A stretch of 64,000 nt of DNA from Alphaproteobacteria bacterium (GTDB lineage: Bacteria; Pseudomonadota; Alphaproteobacteria; Rhizobiales; Aestuariivirgaceae). Shown here piece after piece: positions 36,310-45,670 of this stretch (position 1 is its first letter; the number at the start of each line of letters is the position of its first letter). Location of the stretch: NCBI GenBank assembly GCA_024640405.1, contig JAHEFB010000107.1, positions 1 to 64,000 on the forward strand, read 5' to 3'. Below the pieces are notes generated by a model, which was given only the letters and a program-made list of their open reading frames with translations, ran no database searches and had not been told where the DNA came from. Made by a program: the position numbers and the translations under genes.

Positions 36310-36804
36310 ATGGTCAGCAAGATGTTCAATGTATTGTTCCTTTGCACCGGCAATTCTGCACGCTCGATTCTGGCGGAGGCTATAATGAACCGCCAAGGCC
36401 AGGGACGTTTCAAAGCGTACTCAGCCGGTTCGCAGCCCAAAGGCAAGCCTCATCCGCAGGCCCTCAGGCTTCTTGAATCTCTGAAGTACGACATCACGCA
36501 ATTTTCGTCGAAATCCTGGGATGTATTTGCAAAGTCCGGTGCGCCGGTATTGGATTTTGTATTCACGGTCTGCGACAATGCAGCAAACGAAGTCTGCCCG
36601 GTCTGGCCCGGCCAGCCAATGAGTGCACACTGGGGGATTCCGGACCCGGCAGCGCTTGAGGGGTCAGATTCGGAAATTGCGGCAGCTTTCGCTGAGACCT
36701 ATCGGCAGATGAACAATCGCATCACTGCTTTCGTAAACTTGCCTTTTGAGAGCATTGACCGGCTCAGTCTATCAGAAAAGCTGGATGAAATAGGCAAGAA
36801 GTGA
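36310..36804 (+). CDS. arsC: Thioredoxin-type arsenate reductase (LMW phosphatase fold)
   Basis: 164 residues from ATG 36310, with GGAGGG seven bases upstream. The P-loop CTGNSARS (C-x5-R) is near the N-terminus. A Cys pair in TVCDNAANEVCPVWPG matches the three-cysteine relay of S. aureus-type ArsC, so it should reduce As(V) to As(III) with thioredoxin. No arsR or arsenite pump is adjacent. It sits alone on the plus strand, divergent from the glutamate-synthase-like gene and convergent with bamD. Confidence 0.85.
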   Translation: MVSKMFNVLFLCTGNSARSILAEAIMNRQGQGRFKAYSAGSQPKGKPHPQALRLLESLKYDITQFSSKSWDVFAKSGAPVLDFVFTVCDNAANEVCPVWPGQPMSAHWGIPDPAALEGSDSEIAAAFAETYRQMNNRITAFVNLPFESIDRLSLSEKLDEIGKK

Positions 36805-36819
36805 GGACGGTATCCGGGA

Positions 36820-37728
36820 TCAGGAATCAAAAATACCGGATAGCCAGGATCCTGAATCTTCCGATGGGCTCAGGCCACCATCCTGCAGCAGTGCAAAAGC
36901 ATCCTTGTACCACTTGGAATTGGGATAATTGTGCCCCAGTATCGCAGCAGCCGTCTGGGCTTCAGAGCGAATGCCAAGTTGCAGGTAGTTTTCTGTCAGA
37001 CGATAAAGCGCTTCAGGAGTATGCGAGGAAGTCTGATACTTCTCAACGACGGTCTTGTATCGGTTGATAGCAGCGAGAAATGATTTCTTGCGCTGGTAAT
37101 GCCTGCCAACGTCCATTTCCTTGCCGGCCAGCATGTCACGCGCCAGCGTAGCTTTTCCGGCAGCATCCCGCGCGTAAGGGGTGTTCGGATAACGTCGCGC
37201 CAACTCCTCCAGTTCTTCCAGAGATTTGCGCGCGGCTGTTGGGTCCCGGCGAACATCGTTGATCTGCTCGTAGTGGTTAAGCGCGATCAGATACTGCGCA
37301 TAGGCTGCGTCCTGGTGGCCGGGATGAAGCTGGATGAAACGCTGGGCTGCCGCAATCGACTCCGGATGGGCACTGCGCTGATATTGCGCATAGGATTGCA
37401 TCAAAATGGACTTGGTAGCCCATTTGGAATACGGATGCTGGCGCTCCACCTCTGAAAATTTCTTTACCGCCGAGCGATATTCCTCGTTGCGAATATCCTC
37501 AACACCGGCGTTGTACATACGCGCAATTGGTGCTCCGTCGGGATCACTGCCAAGATTCGGAGCAACTGCATCGCTACTGCCAAACAGGCTGAACCCCTGA
37601 GATGAACTGGAGCCGCTGTCATCGCCGCCTGGCAGGTAATCGCTGAGATTGCCACCACCGCAGCCCGACAGCATGATGCCAGCAGCACAAAACACTGTCA
37701 GTGTCGACAATTTGAACTTGGACGGCAA
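36820..37728 (-). CDS. bamD: Outer membrane assembly lipoprotein BamD
   Basis: 302 residues with start TTG 37728, supported by GGAG seven bases upstream; no nearer ATG fits. The lipobox is GIMLSGCGGG. TPR-like repeats follow (AYAQYLIALNHYEQI, ARRYPNTPYARDA), as in the BAM complex subunit that works with BamA in outer membrane protein insertion. A low-complexity linker after the lipobox (DDSGSSSSQGFSLFGSS) is longer than in enteric forms. Between ftsZ and this gene lpxC is usually found, but it is absent here. Confidence 0.9.
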   Translation of the reverse strand: MPSKFKLSTLTVFCAAGIMLSGCGGGNLSDYLPGGDDSGSSSSQGFSLFGSSDAVAPNLGSDPDGAPIARMYNAGVEDIRNEEYRSAVKKFSEVERQHPYSKWATKSILMQSYAQYQRSAHPESIAAAQRFIQLHPGHQDAAYAQYLIALNHYEQINDVRRDPTAARKSLEELEELARRYPNTPYARDAAGKATLARDMLAGKEMDVGRHYQRKKSFLAAINRYKTVVEKYQTSSHTPEALYRLTENYLQLGIRSEAQTAAAILGHNYPNSKWYKDAFALLQDGGLSPSEDSGSWLSGIFDS

Positions 37729-37932
37729 CGCTCTACTCCGCTGAATTCCAGCCTGAATCAGATTTCAACAGGCCCTGTTCCCATAGACTAGCGCAAAAAG
37801 CCTGGCGCAGCCAGCTTTGCTCTTCTGTTTGTACAACTGCAATGGTGCAGCAACCGGGCGGAAATATGGCTGGCCCGGCTTAAACCAGACCAGCACACGA
37901 TTATGTCAGCTTCGCTTCGCGAGCGATACCCG
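37729..37932. other. Gap between ftsZ and bamD (usual lpxC slot)
   Basis: 204 bases without a gene. On the minus strand, TCGCT/AGCGA and CCGGGC/GCCCGG can form small hairpins after the ftsZ stop. No lpxC remnant is recognisable. Confidence 0.5.
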
Positions 37933-39447
37933 TCAGTTGGATTGGCGACGCAAAAATGCCGGGATTTCCAGCTGATCATCATCCAGGGAAGGATCAATTG
38001 CAGGCTGCAGCGGATGCACATTGCCCTGAGGTTGCGGGCGCTGCATTTGAGGCTCTTCCTTGGCAGCTTTTGGAGCAGATGCCGGCTCTTCTTCGCGCCG
38101 CACACCCAAACCTACGCTGGCCAGACGCTCAAGCAGGCCTTTGCGTTTTGTTTGCGCTGCTTGCGCAACCTGCTGCAGTTTTTCCGGACGTGCTGCCATT
38201 TGCTCGCGCGCAATAGGCGGAAAATCCTCGCGTGGCGGTATCTGGGTCCGCGATGCAGCCGCGTTGGTCGCCATAATGGGGCGTGGCGGTGCTTCGGGGA
38301 CTGAGCCCGCTTCCTGAAGTTCTGCGGCAACTTCCAGATTTTCCTCGACCACTTCTTCAGCCTGAGGTTCGGCAGCCACAGGCGCAGGCGTTACAGTTTT
38401 CACCACCCGCTGGGGAGCGGCATAGCCATATCCGGTTTCTTCTTCCTCTTCCATGTCGGCATCATCGCTGCCCTGCAGAAATTCCTCTGCCAGGCCGGTC
38501 GCAACCACTGACACCCGCATGGTGCCTTCGAGTTTTTCATCAAAAGTTGCGCCGAGAATGATATTGGCCTCGGGATCGACTTCCTCGCGAATACGGGTTG
38601 CGGCTTCGTCAACTTCATACAGGGTAAGGTCTGGACCACCCGAAATCGAAATCAGCAGCCCGCGTGCACCACGCATCGACACATCATCAAGCAGCGGATT
38701 GGAAATAGCCGCTTCGGCTGCCTCTATGGCCCGTTTTTCTCCGGAAGCTTCTCCGGTTCCCATCATGGCCTTGCCCATTTCGGACATAATGGCCCGCACA
38801 TCGGCAAAATCGAGATTGATCAATCCGTCACGGGTCATCAGTTCGGTAATCGAGGCGACGCCGGAATAGAGGACTTCGTCCGCCATGGCGAAGGCAGCGG
38901 CAAATGTCGTCTTCTCGTTGGCAACCCGAAACAGGTTCTGATTGGGAATGACGATCAGCGTATCGACATGCTGGGTGAGTTGCTCGATGCCGCGATCAGC
39001 AGTCAGCATGCGGCGCTGGCCTTCAAAGTGAAACGGCTTGGTGACCACACCAACCGTCAGTATCCCCTGCTCCTTGGCAGCCCGCGCAATCACCGGCGCG
39101 GCACCCGTGCCGGTGCCGCCACCCATGCCTGCCGTAATGAACACCATATGAGCACCAGCCAGATGGTCCAGAATTTCGGGCAGCGCCTCTTCCGCCGCAC
39201 CGGCACCGATTTGCGGTTGCGATCCCGCGCCCAGACCCTGGGTCAGATCGGTGCCCATCTGGATGCGCCTTTCGGCAGAACTCTGCAATATGGCCTGGGC
39301 ATCAGTGTTCGCGACAACAAATTCCACGCCTTCAAGGTTGGACTCGATCATGTTGTTGACCGCGTTGCCCCCTGCGCCACCCACGCCAAAAACGGTAATG
39401 CGCGGCTTTAGCTCTGTAGAATCAGGCACGGTTAATTTGATAGGCAT
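37933..39447 (-). CDS. ftsZ: Cell division GTPase FtsZ
   Basis: 504 residues from ATG 39447 ([20 protein letters not shown]); 20 open codons upstream are not needed. Tubulin-like GTPase forming the division ring. [14 protein letters not shown], the signature [13 protein letters not shown] and the T7 loop [11 protein letters not shown] are intact. A long alphaproteobacterial linker rich in Ala/Glu/Pro/Gln leads to the C-terminal peptide [13 protein letters not shown] that binds FtsA and others. A CtrA-like box lies upstream. Normally it follows ftsA directly; here five genes intervene. Confidence 0.95.
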   Translation of the reverse strand: MPIKLTVPDSTELKPRITVFGVGGAGGNAVNNMIESNLEGVEFVVANTDAQAILQSSAERRIQMGTDLTQGLGAGSQPQIGAGAAEEALPEILDHLAGAHMVFITAGMGGGTGTGAAPVIARAAKEQGILTVGVVTKPFHFEGQRRMLTADRGIEQLTQHVDTLIVIPNQNLFRVANEKTTFAAAFAMADEVLYSGVASITELMTRDGLINLDFADVRAIMSEMGKAMMGTGEASGEKRAIEAAEAAISNPLLDDVSMRGARGLLISISGGPDLTLYEVDEAATRIREEVDPEANIILGATFDEKLEGTMRVSVVATGLAEEFLQGSDDADMEEEEETGYGYAAPQRVVKTVTPAPVAAEPQAEEVVEENLEVAAELQEAGSVPEAPPRPIMATNAAASRTQIPPREDFPPIAREQMAARPEKLQQVAQAAQTKRKGLLERLASVGLGVRREEEPASAPKAAKEEPQMQRPQPQGNVHPLQPAIDPSLDDDQLEIPAFLRRQSN

Positions 39448-39500
39448 GGTTTTGCATCCGGTTGATTTCCCCTGGGACTGCCATTTTGGTTTCCAAATTG

Positions 39501-39515
39501 CTAACAAATGGTTAA
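39501..39515 (-). promoter_or_regulatory. CtrA-like box upstream of ftsZ
   Basis: CTAA-N7-TTAA (CTAACAAATGGTTAA, followed by C) matches the CtrA consensus TTAA-N7-TTAA(C) with one mismatch. It lies 54 bases upstream of the ftsZ start. CtrA controls ftsZ in Caulobacter. Confidence 0.45.
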
Positions 39516-39719
39516 CGCGCCCTTACCGGACTGCAGAAAATTGCAATTATTCGACGCAAGCCGTTTACAAAGGTTAATAACAGATCTCAGGACCCGATTG
39601 GTGCCAAAGTGGTACCACAATATTTTCAAATCTGAGGGTATGGGGCCAGTACATAACGGCATATATGCCAAGAATTCAGACGCGAGGATTTTCCCGCGTC
39701 ATTTTTGGTGGTTTCTGTC

Positions 39720-41120
39720 ATGCCTGATAGCCTTCGCCCAAAACATTGGCCCAAGAACAGCTACGATCCGCACTATGACCCTCTGGTTGACGCCGGGCCC
39801 GGTCATAATCGGGATTATGCACCGACTTACTGGATCGGCACGGCTGGGGCGCCGCCTCCCGACGACGGTCCAGTGTCTGGTGACATGGATGTAGATGTAG
39901 CTGTCGTCGGATCAGGTTATACGGGCCTGTCCTGTGCCATACACCTGGCTCGTGACCACGGCATCAAGGCTGTTGTGCTCGACGCCAACACTGTCGCGTG
40001 GGGATGCAGTACACGCAATGGTGGTCAGGCACAGATTTCGTCAGGCAGACTCAAGCGCTCGCAGTGGATACAGCGCTGGGGGGTTGACGTTGCCAAGAGA
40101 ATGCATGGCGAGATTGTTGAAGCGTTTGATCTGTTTCGCAGCCTGATCGCAGAACCCGAATTCGACTGTGACCCACAGGATGGCGGTCACTATTACATAG
40201 CTCACAAAGCCGGTGTAATGCCCAGGCTGGAAGCTGAATCAAAGCTTTTGAATGAAGTTTTTGGCTACAAGTCCCGTATTCTGTCACGCGAGGAATTACA
40301 CGAAACCGTCGTTCGCGATGAAGAAGCCGCCGGCGCCATGATGGAACCTGACGGCATTTCAATTCACGCAGCAAAACTGGCTTTCGGTTACATCAAGCTG
40401 GCCCGGAAACTTGGAGTAAAGGTCCACCCTGCCAGCCCGGTCATGGGCTGGAAAACGGTGAATGGTGTAAATCATCTGAAAACACCGGGCGGCATTGTTC
40501 GCGCCAAAACCGTTGCACTTGCAACAGCTGGCTATACGCCTCCCGGCCTGCACAAGCGTACCCGGCATCGCCTCATGCCGGTGCTGTCCAATTCAATGGT
40601 GACCCGACCGCTGGACAAGGACGAAATTGAAGCATGTGGCTTCAAGACCGGCTCGCCACTGACAGACACCCGCACACTCCGCCACTATTACCGGTTTCTG
40701 CCGGACGGATGTGTGCAGATTGGCAGCCGCAGCGCAATCACTGGTGCAGACGCCGAAAACCCCAGACATCTGGAGCGTTTACAGGAAAGTCTTTATCGCA
40801 AGTTCCCGGCTCTCAGAGATATCAATCTGGACTACTCATGGTGGGGCTGGGTCGATGTCAGTCATGACATGATGCCCCGCATCTTCCAGCCTGATCCTGA
40901 TCGGCGGATTTTCTATGCCATGGGCTATGGTGGAAATGGCGTGATGTACTCTGCTCAGGCCGGCCGCCGCATGGCCCAGATGATTGCAGGAATGGGACAG
41001 AACCTCGATCTGCCGATCTTCACGTCGCAGTTGCCGGGACACGGCATCCTGACACCGTTCCGTCGCCTCGGCCAGCGCATGATGTACAGCTGGTACTGGC
41101 TGCAGGATGAAAAACTCTAA
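39720..41120 (+). CDS. FAD-dependent amine oxidase, OrdL/PuuB-like
   Basis: 466 residues from ATG 39720. The DAO-fold FAD site VDVAVVGSGYTGLSCAIHLA (residues about 60-79) is followed by AWGCSTRNGGQAQISSG, the motif of gamma-glutamylputrescine oxidase and related OrdL proteins. The C-terminus carries AMGYGGNGVMYSAQAGRRMA for FAD. An extra N-terminal part (YDPHYDPLVD, YWIGTAG) is common in this group. It probably oxidises a secondary or N-substituted amine, making H2O2. Overlaps nothing; a cupin gene follows. Divergent from ftsZ. Confidence 0.82.
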   Translation: MPDSLRPKHWPKNSYDPHYDPLVDAGPGHNRDYAPTYWIGTAGAPPPDDGPVSGDMDVDVAVVGSGYTGLSCAIHLARDHGIKAVVLDANTVAWGCSTRNGGQAQISSGRLKRSQWIQRWGVDVAKRMHGEIVEAFDLFRSLIAEPEFDCDPQDGGHYYIAHKAGVMPRLEAESKLLNEVFGYKSRILSREELHETVVRDEEAAGAMMEPDGISIHAAKLAFGYIKLARKLGVKVHPASPVMGWKTVNGVNHLKTPGGIVRAKTVALATAGYTPPGLHKRTRHRLMPVLSNSMVTRPLDKDEIEACGFKTGSPLTDTRTLRHYYRFLPDGCVQIGSRSAITGADAENPRHLERLQESLYRKFPALRDINLDYSWWGWVDVSHDMMPRIFQPDPDRRIFYAMGYGGNGVMYSAQAGRRMAQMIAGMGQNLDLPIFTSQLPGHGILTPFRRLGQRMMYSWYWLQDEKL

Positions 41121-41157
41121 CACCGCCGCTCGGCCCCACAACCAACAGGATACGCAA

Positions 41158-41520
41158 ATGACCAGTACGCCGATCATCGATTTTTCCGACGATGTCGCAG
41201 AAACCCACCGCCGTCTGGCTGATTTGCCGGACCGTGTGTTTGACGGCGATCCGCATCACACAACACAAATCCGGTTTGAAAGCCCCGACGGCATTGTTAT
41301 GTCCGGCACCTGGACCAGCACACCAGGCAAATGGCACGTATTCACAGATCGCGATGAAATCTGTTTCATACTGTCCGGCCATTGCCGGCTGGTTGACAAG
41401 GACGGGACCGCAAAGGATTTTCGTGCCGGGGACAGCTTCATTATTCCAAACGGATTTGAAGGTCACTGGGACGTGGTCGAAACAACAAAAAAACATTTTC
41501 TGGTTCGTCACGTTAAGTAG
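41158..41520 (+). CDS. Cupin-domain protein
   Basis: 120 residues from ATG 41158 with AGGA eight bases upstream; an ATG at 41107 overlaps the oxidase stop and has a poorer site. A single DUF861/EutQ-type cupin: SGTWTSTPGKWHVFTDRDEI, CFILSGHCRLVDKDG, FRAGDSFIIPNGFEGHWDVV. The classical metal His set is incomplete, as in this subfamily. Often linked to OrdL-like amine oxidases, so a role in the same pathway is likely. Confidence 0.75.
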   Translation: MTSTPIIDFSDDVAETHRRLADLPDRVFDGDPHHTTQIRFESPDGIVMSGTWTSTPGKWHVFTDRDEICFILSGHCRLVDKDGTAKDFRAGDSFIIPNGFEGHWDVVETTKKHFLVRHVK

Positions 41521-41590
41521 ATTTCTCCCCTTGATCATACTGCGCTAACTTGCAAGCCTCATCGCGAAATACCCAATAGAGGCAGTTTGT

Positions 41591-42448
41591 ATGGCGAAGG
41601 TAGAATACGAAAACGACGGCCGCATCGCGCGAATCCGTCTGAACCGCCCGGAAGTGCTCAACGCAATTGACGATGAAGTGCCGCAACTGCTGGCAGACTG
41701 CGTGGCTCACGCCAATGCGGACAATGATGTGCATGTCATTGTTCTGAGCGGTTCAGGGCGGGCGTTCTGTGCAGGTTATGACCTTAAGGCATACGCGGAA
41801 ACTTCGGGCCAGAACTCCGTTACCCAGGACATGCCGTGGGATCCGATGAAGGATTATGCCTTCATGAAACGAAACACTGACCTGTTCATGTCCCTGTGGC
41901 GCAGCTACAAGCCGGTGATATGCAAGGTACACGGCTATGCAGTAGCGGGTGGATCCGACATTGCGCTTTGTTGTGACCTTGTCGTCATGGCCGACGACGC
42001 CAGCATCGGCTACATGCCGACGCGTGTCTGGGGTTGTCCTACCACCGCAATGTGGGTGTACCGGTTGGGAGCGGAAGGGGCCAAACGCATGCTCTTGACC
42101 GGCGACAAGATTGATGGCCGTGAGGCGGAACGCATTGGCCTGGTTCACAAGGCGGTGCCGGCAGCACAGCTGGATGATTATACGGAAGATCTGGCTCAGC
42201 GTATTTCAACTGTCCCCGTAAATCAGCTAATGATGCAGAAACTGGTCATCAATCAGGCAATAGACGCCATGGGTCTGGCCAACACCCAGATGATGGCAAC
42301 CGTATTTGACGGCATTTCGCGCCATTCGCCCGAAGGCATGAACTTTAAGCATCGAGCCGAAGACATAGGCTGGAAGCAAGCCGTGCGCGAGCCCGACCTC
42401 GGTACCTATGACTGGACCCACAACCGGCCGATCAATCCGAAACGCTGA
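41591..42448 (+). CDS. Enoyl-CoA hydratase/isomerase (crotonase) family protein
   Basis: 285 residues. The crotonase fold shows VLNAIDDEVPQLLADCV, the oxyanion-hole motif SGSGRAFCAGYDLKAYAE and KVHGYAVAGGSDIALCCDLV. The region that usually supplies catalytic Glu reads IGYMPTRVWGCP, without Glu at the standard positions, so hydratase activity is doubtful and another acyl-CoA reaction is possible. Follows the cupin gene by 70 bp on the same strand. Confidence 0.8.
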   Translation: MAKVEYENDGRIARIRLNRPEVLNAIDDEVPQLLADCVAHANADNDVHVIVLSGSGRAFCAGYDLKAYAETSGQNSVTQDMPWDPMKDYAFMKRNTDLFMSLWRSYKPVICKVHGYAVAGGSDIALCCDLVVMADDASIGYMPTRVWGCPTTAMWVYRLGAEGAKRMLLTGDKIDGREAERIGLVHKAVPAAQLDDYTEDLAQRISTVPVNQLMMQKLVINQAIDAMGLANTQMMATVFDGISRHSPEGMNFKHRAEDIGWKQAVREPDLGTYDWTHNRPINPKR

Positions 42449-42512
42449 CATCCGGCGCGAGATGACACTACTCGAAAGCACATCCTGGAATATGGCAAAA
42501 ACAATATATTGA

Positions 42513-42544
42513 AACATGCATACCGCAACGTCATCATGCATGTT
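42513..42544. promoter_or_regulatory. Palindromic site upstream of the luxR-type gene
   Basis: AACATGCAT (42513-42521) and ATGCATGTT (42536-42544) form a perfect 9-bp inverted repeat, 14 bases apart, 26 bases before the regulator start. It is larger than a standard 20-bp lux box. Candidate autoregulatory operator. Confidence 0.4.
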
Positions 42545-42570
42545 GGAGGCACAATACCAAAGGAAACACC

Positions 42571-43308
42571 ATGCCCACGGTGTTCGAGAACTTTGTAGAC
42601 CAGATGATCAATCTGCCGGACGCCAATGACGTCTGGCAGTGCACAGCCGAATTCGGCTACAATCTCGGTTTCAGTTCCTGTTCACTGACACTGGCGGAAC
42701 GCGCGGACGGCAAGCTGAACTCCAGGTACCTGAAAACCGACTTTGGCGATGAGTTCAGTGAAGGCTACGATAAGGGCGGCCTCATCGACATCGACCCATT
42801 CCTGCATTTCGCGTGTCAAACCCCGGCTTCCCAGAAAATACTCACCAGCAGCCTGACCAGCTATCCCGGAAGTTCTGCCACCCATCAGCACTTTCTGGAT
42901 CAGCTTTCAGAAGGCGGCACGAAGGGCGGTATCGGCGTTCCTGTTCGCACCAGCGAAAACAAGGTTTTCGGCGGCTGGATATTTTCCAGTCACGAACCGG
43001 AAGAAGCATTTGACCTGCTCATTGCGGAGCGCCGGCACGAAGCCCATCTGGCCGGTCTGCTTGCCTACGAGCGAATGATTGCACTGGGGTTGGGGCACGA
43101 GCAAAGCGAAAAACTGCTGAGTTGCAGGGAACGAGAAGTCCTGCTTTGGCTGTGTGCCGGTCATCGGGTATCAGCAATTGCTGAAAAACTGGGAATCAGT
43201 GAATCGGCGGTCAACCTCTACCTGAAGAATGCGCGCGCCAAACTTGGTGCGAGAACCCGTGAACAGGCCATAGCCAGAGCCATTTTCAGCGGGCAAATTG
43301 AGCTCTGA
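42571..43308 (+). CDS. LuxR-family regulator with autoinducer-binding-type domain (LuxR solo)
   Basis: 245 residues. AAGGAAACACC precedes ATG 42571. The N-terminal part (residues about 15-165) has the layout of an autoinducer-binding domain, with WQCTAEFGYNLGFSSCSLT and GGIGVPVRTSENKVFGGWIF. The C-terminal HTH is LSCREREVLLWLCAGH, AIAEKLGISESAVNLYLKN and ARAKLGA. No luxI-type synthase is in the window, so it may be a solo that reads AHL or another small molecule. It ends one base before the convergent yihY stop. Confidence 0.83.
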   Translation: MPTVFENFVDQMINLPDANDVWQCTAEFGYNLGFSSCSLTLAERADGKLNSRYLKTDFGDEFSEGYDKGGLIDIDPFLHFACQTPASQKILTSSLTSYPGSSATHQHFLDQLSEGGTKGGIGVPVRTSENKVFGGWIFSSHEPEEAFDLLIAERRHEAHLAGLLAYERMIALGLGHEQSEKLLSCREREVLLWLCAGHRVSAIAEKLGISESAVNLYLKNARAKLGARTREQAIARAIFSGQIEL

Positions 43309-43309
43309 C

Positions 43310-44140
43310 TCAGGCTTCGCCCTGTTTTTCCTCAGCCAGGGCGGCATTGAACTCTGCACCGAACAGAATAAGTGCAGACAGCCCGTACAAATAGACGATT
43401 GCGGTCATGGTACCAGCCAGTCCGGCGTAAAGGGCAGTGTAATTGGCGATTGTCTGAAGATACAATGCGAAGAGCTGCGACCCGATAATGATGCCAGCTA
43501 TGGTCAGAGCAATTCCCCCGGCCATGGTCCTGAAAGACCGCTTTCCCTGGGGCAGAAAGCGGTGAAACGCCGCAAGGGTCACGCTGAGAATGCAGATGGC
43601 AAACGCGTACTTCACCACTTCGACGGTGAAGGAAAACGGGGTCAGCCACGCCAGTTTGTTGACCAGAAACGACCACACAAGCGGTGTTGCGATCAGGATT
43701 GTCGCTGCCAGTATAAGTCCGAATGCACCGATTATCACAAAAACAGCGCCTTGCAGGCGTCGCCACCAGAACGGGCGCGTTTCTGTAACCCGATAAGCCC
43801 GGTTAAGACCGTCCCGGGCATTCTCAATGCCGTTTGTCGCCAGAACCAGCGCCACAATCGTACTGATTGAAAAGAACTCGCTGGGTTGTTGAGCCACAAT
43901 GATTTTTACCTGCTCCGCGATGGCCTTCTCACTGTCTGCCGGCCAGTGCTCAAGCACCAGATTGAACACTTCGTCCACCACGGCGGGGCTGCCCCATATG
44001 CGAACCAGTGACGAAACCAACATCAAAAACGGAAACAGCGATAGCAGCAGAGACAATGCAACATTGCTTGCAATCGCCGATCCTCCGTCATCGACGAACT
44101 TTATAGTTGCACGCCAAAGCGTTCTTGCGATCTTGGCCAT
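43310..44140 (-). CDS. YihY/BrkB-family inner membrane protein
   Basis: 276 residues with about six spans. Family hallmarks are SNVALSLLLSLFPFLMLVSS near the N-terminus, the WPADSEKAIAEQV region, and GLAGTMTAIVYLYGLSALIL with LFGAEFNAALAE at the end. YihY proteins were once called RNase BN; the real function is unknown and possibly transport. Same strand as ftsA downstream, but part of the insertion between ftsA and ftsZ. Confidence 0.85.
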   Translation of the reverse strand: MAKIARTLWRATIKFVDDGGSAIASNVALSLLLSLFPFLMLVSSLVRIWGSPAVVDEVFNLVLEHWPADSEKAIAEQVKIIVAQQPSEFFSISTIVALVLATNGIENARDGLNRAYRVTETRPFWWRRLQGAVFVIIGAFGLILAATILIATPLVWSFLVNKLAWLTPFSFTVEVVKYAFAICILSVTLAAFHRFLPQGKRSFRTMAGGIALTIAGIIIGSQLFALYLQTIANYTALYAGLAGTMTAIVYLYGLSALILFGAEFNAALAEEKQGEA

Positions 44141-44284
44141 TCAGACTAAGCCCTATCTGACAATCAATATTGCCCCTCAGGCTGCACAATTGGGCATTCG
44201 GCGCAAATACGCGTGATGAAAATTAACTGAAAATCTCTATATAACGCCGCAATGAATCAATTAAAACACCTTATATTCAATGCC

Positions 44285-45610
44285 TTAAAAGCTTTCTTTA
44301 AGCCATTGACCTACACGTCTGATGTAGCCACGGTCGTGGCCCGCGCCGGCGATCAGCAAACCCAGCTTGGCAGCCTGCTCATCTGGTGCAAGACCATAGC
44401 GCAGGAGGCCTGTCGCAACGCAAAAGCCCGGTGTTGAAAGAGCATCCGGCAACCCGTTGAAGCGTGATGGCCTTGCCACGCGGACCTGGCGGCAAAGAAT
44501 CTCTCCTGCCAGTTGTTCAACGCCGTTCAACTGGCTGCCGCCACCGGTCAGCACAACACGGCGCACAAAACGTTGCGCAACCGGCACCTGACCGAGTTTG
44601 TCGCGAACGATTTCAAATATTTCCTCCATGCGCGGGCGAACCACACCGCAAATCATCGAACGCGGAACACGCTGAACCGCATCGCTGCCTGTCTCGCCGA
44701 GAATCGGACAGGTAATCAGTTCACGCTCATCAAGTTGTGCCGGCACGGTCGAGCCCCACAGTGTCTTGACCCGCTCGGCGTGAGCTATGGTTGTATTGAG
44801 GCCTCGAGCAATGTCTGTGGTGACATGGTGAGAACCCACCGCAATCATGTCCGCATGAGCCAGCATGCCCTCATTGAACACGGCATATGATGTCGTCCCT
44901 CCACCCAGTTCAATCACTGCAACGCCCAGTTCCATTTCATCGGCCAGCAGGACCGAGCGCGCTGAGGCATAGGGCGCAACGACAAGCCCGACCGCATCCA
45001 GATGGCAGCGTTCCAGAAGAAGACCAAGATTGCTGATGGCGTTTGCATCGGCAAGAACTACGTTCAGTTCAGCGGTCAGCGTTGAGCCGTGCATACCTTC
45101 GGGATCACGCACGTTTCTCGCGTCATCCAGCCGGTATTGTACGACAGACGCATGCAGGACCACGCGTCCATCAGTATCCAGTTTTGACATGGCGTTGACA
45201 GCGGCACGGCGTTTGGCGGCTTCATCGACCGCATGGCGGCCCATCGTAACTTCGCCGGAGACGTGGACACTCAACGTGCGTCCACCGGACATGTTCACAT
45301 AAACTCCGGAAATCGTCCGGCCGGCCATGCGCTCAGCCTGATCAATGGCAGTGCGCATTGCGCGTTCCGCCTGATCAAGATCCGTGACCGCGCCGCCGGT
45401 AATGCCACCTGATCGGCAATGACCCGCCCCGACAATTTTTATTTGCGGCACAGTTTCATCCACAGCACGTCGCCTGCGGCCTTCCACAGCGCCTATCAGA
45501 CAACAGATCTTTGTAGATCCGATATCCAGAGCTGCAATGGTGGAGGAAGGCGCGGATGCGCGCGGTGAACCGGTATTGGCAGATGATGTTGGAAACGGTA
45601 CGACTTTCAT
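44285..45610 (-). CDS. ftsA: Cell division actin-like protein FtsA
   Basis: 441 residues from ATG 45610; 18 codons upstream are open but inside the gap. Actin-like ATPase that anchors FtsZ to the membrane. Phosphate-1 motif AALDIGSTKICCLIG, the 1C domain (ISGVYVNMSGGRTLSVHVSG), VIELGGGTTSYAVF, VVLTGGGSQLNGVEQL, and the C-terminal amphipathic membrane helix RVGQWLKESF are visible. Lies 60 bp after ftsQ. Confidence 0.93.
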   Translation of the reverse strand: MKVVPFPTSSANTGSPRASAPSSTIAALDIGSTKICCLIGAVEGRRRRAVDETVPQIKIVGAGHCRSGGITGGAVTDLDQAERAMRTAIDQAERMAGRTISGVYVNMSGGRTLSVHVSGEVTMGRHAVDEAAKRRAAVNAMSKLDTDGRVVLHASVVQYRLDDARNVRDPEGMHGSTLTAELNVVLADANAISNLGLLLERCHLDAVGLVVAPYASARSVLLADEMELGVAVIELGGGTTSYAVFNEGMLAHADMIAVGSHHVTTDIARGLNTTIAHAERVKTLWGSTVPAQLDERELITCPILGETGSDAVQRVPRSMICGVVRPRMEEIFEIVRDKLGQVPVAQRFVRRVVLTGGGSQLNGVEQLAGEILCRQVRVARPSRFNGLPDALSTPGFCVATGLLRYGLAPDEQAAKLGLLIAGAGHDRGYIRRVGQWLKESF

Positions 45611-45670
45611 GGCACTCAATACCTGCTCAAAACTACTTACGAACTGCAGATTGCAGCTGGACAATCACGT

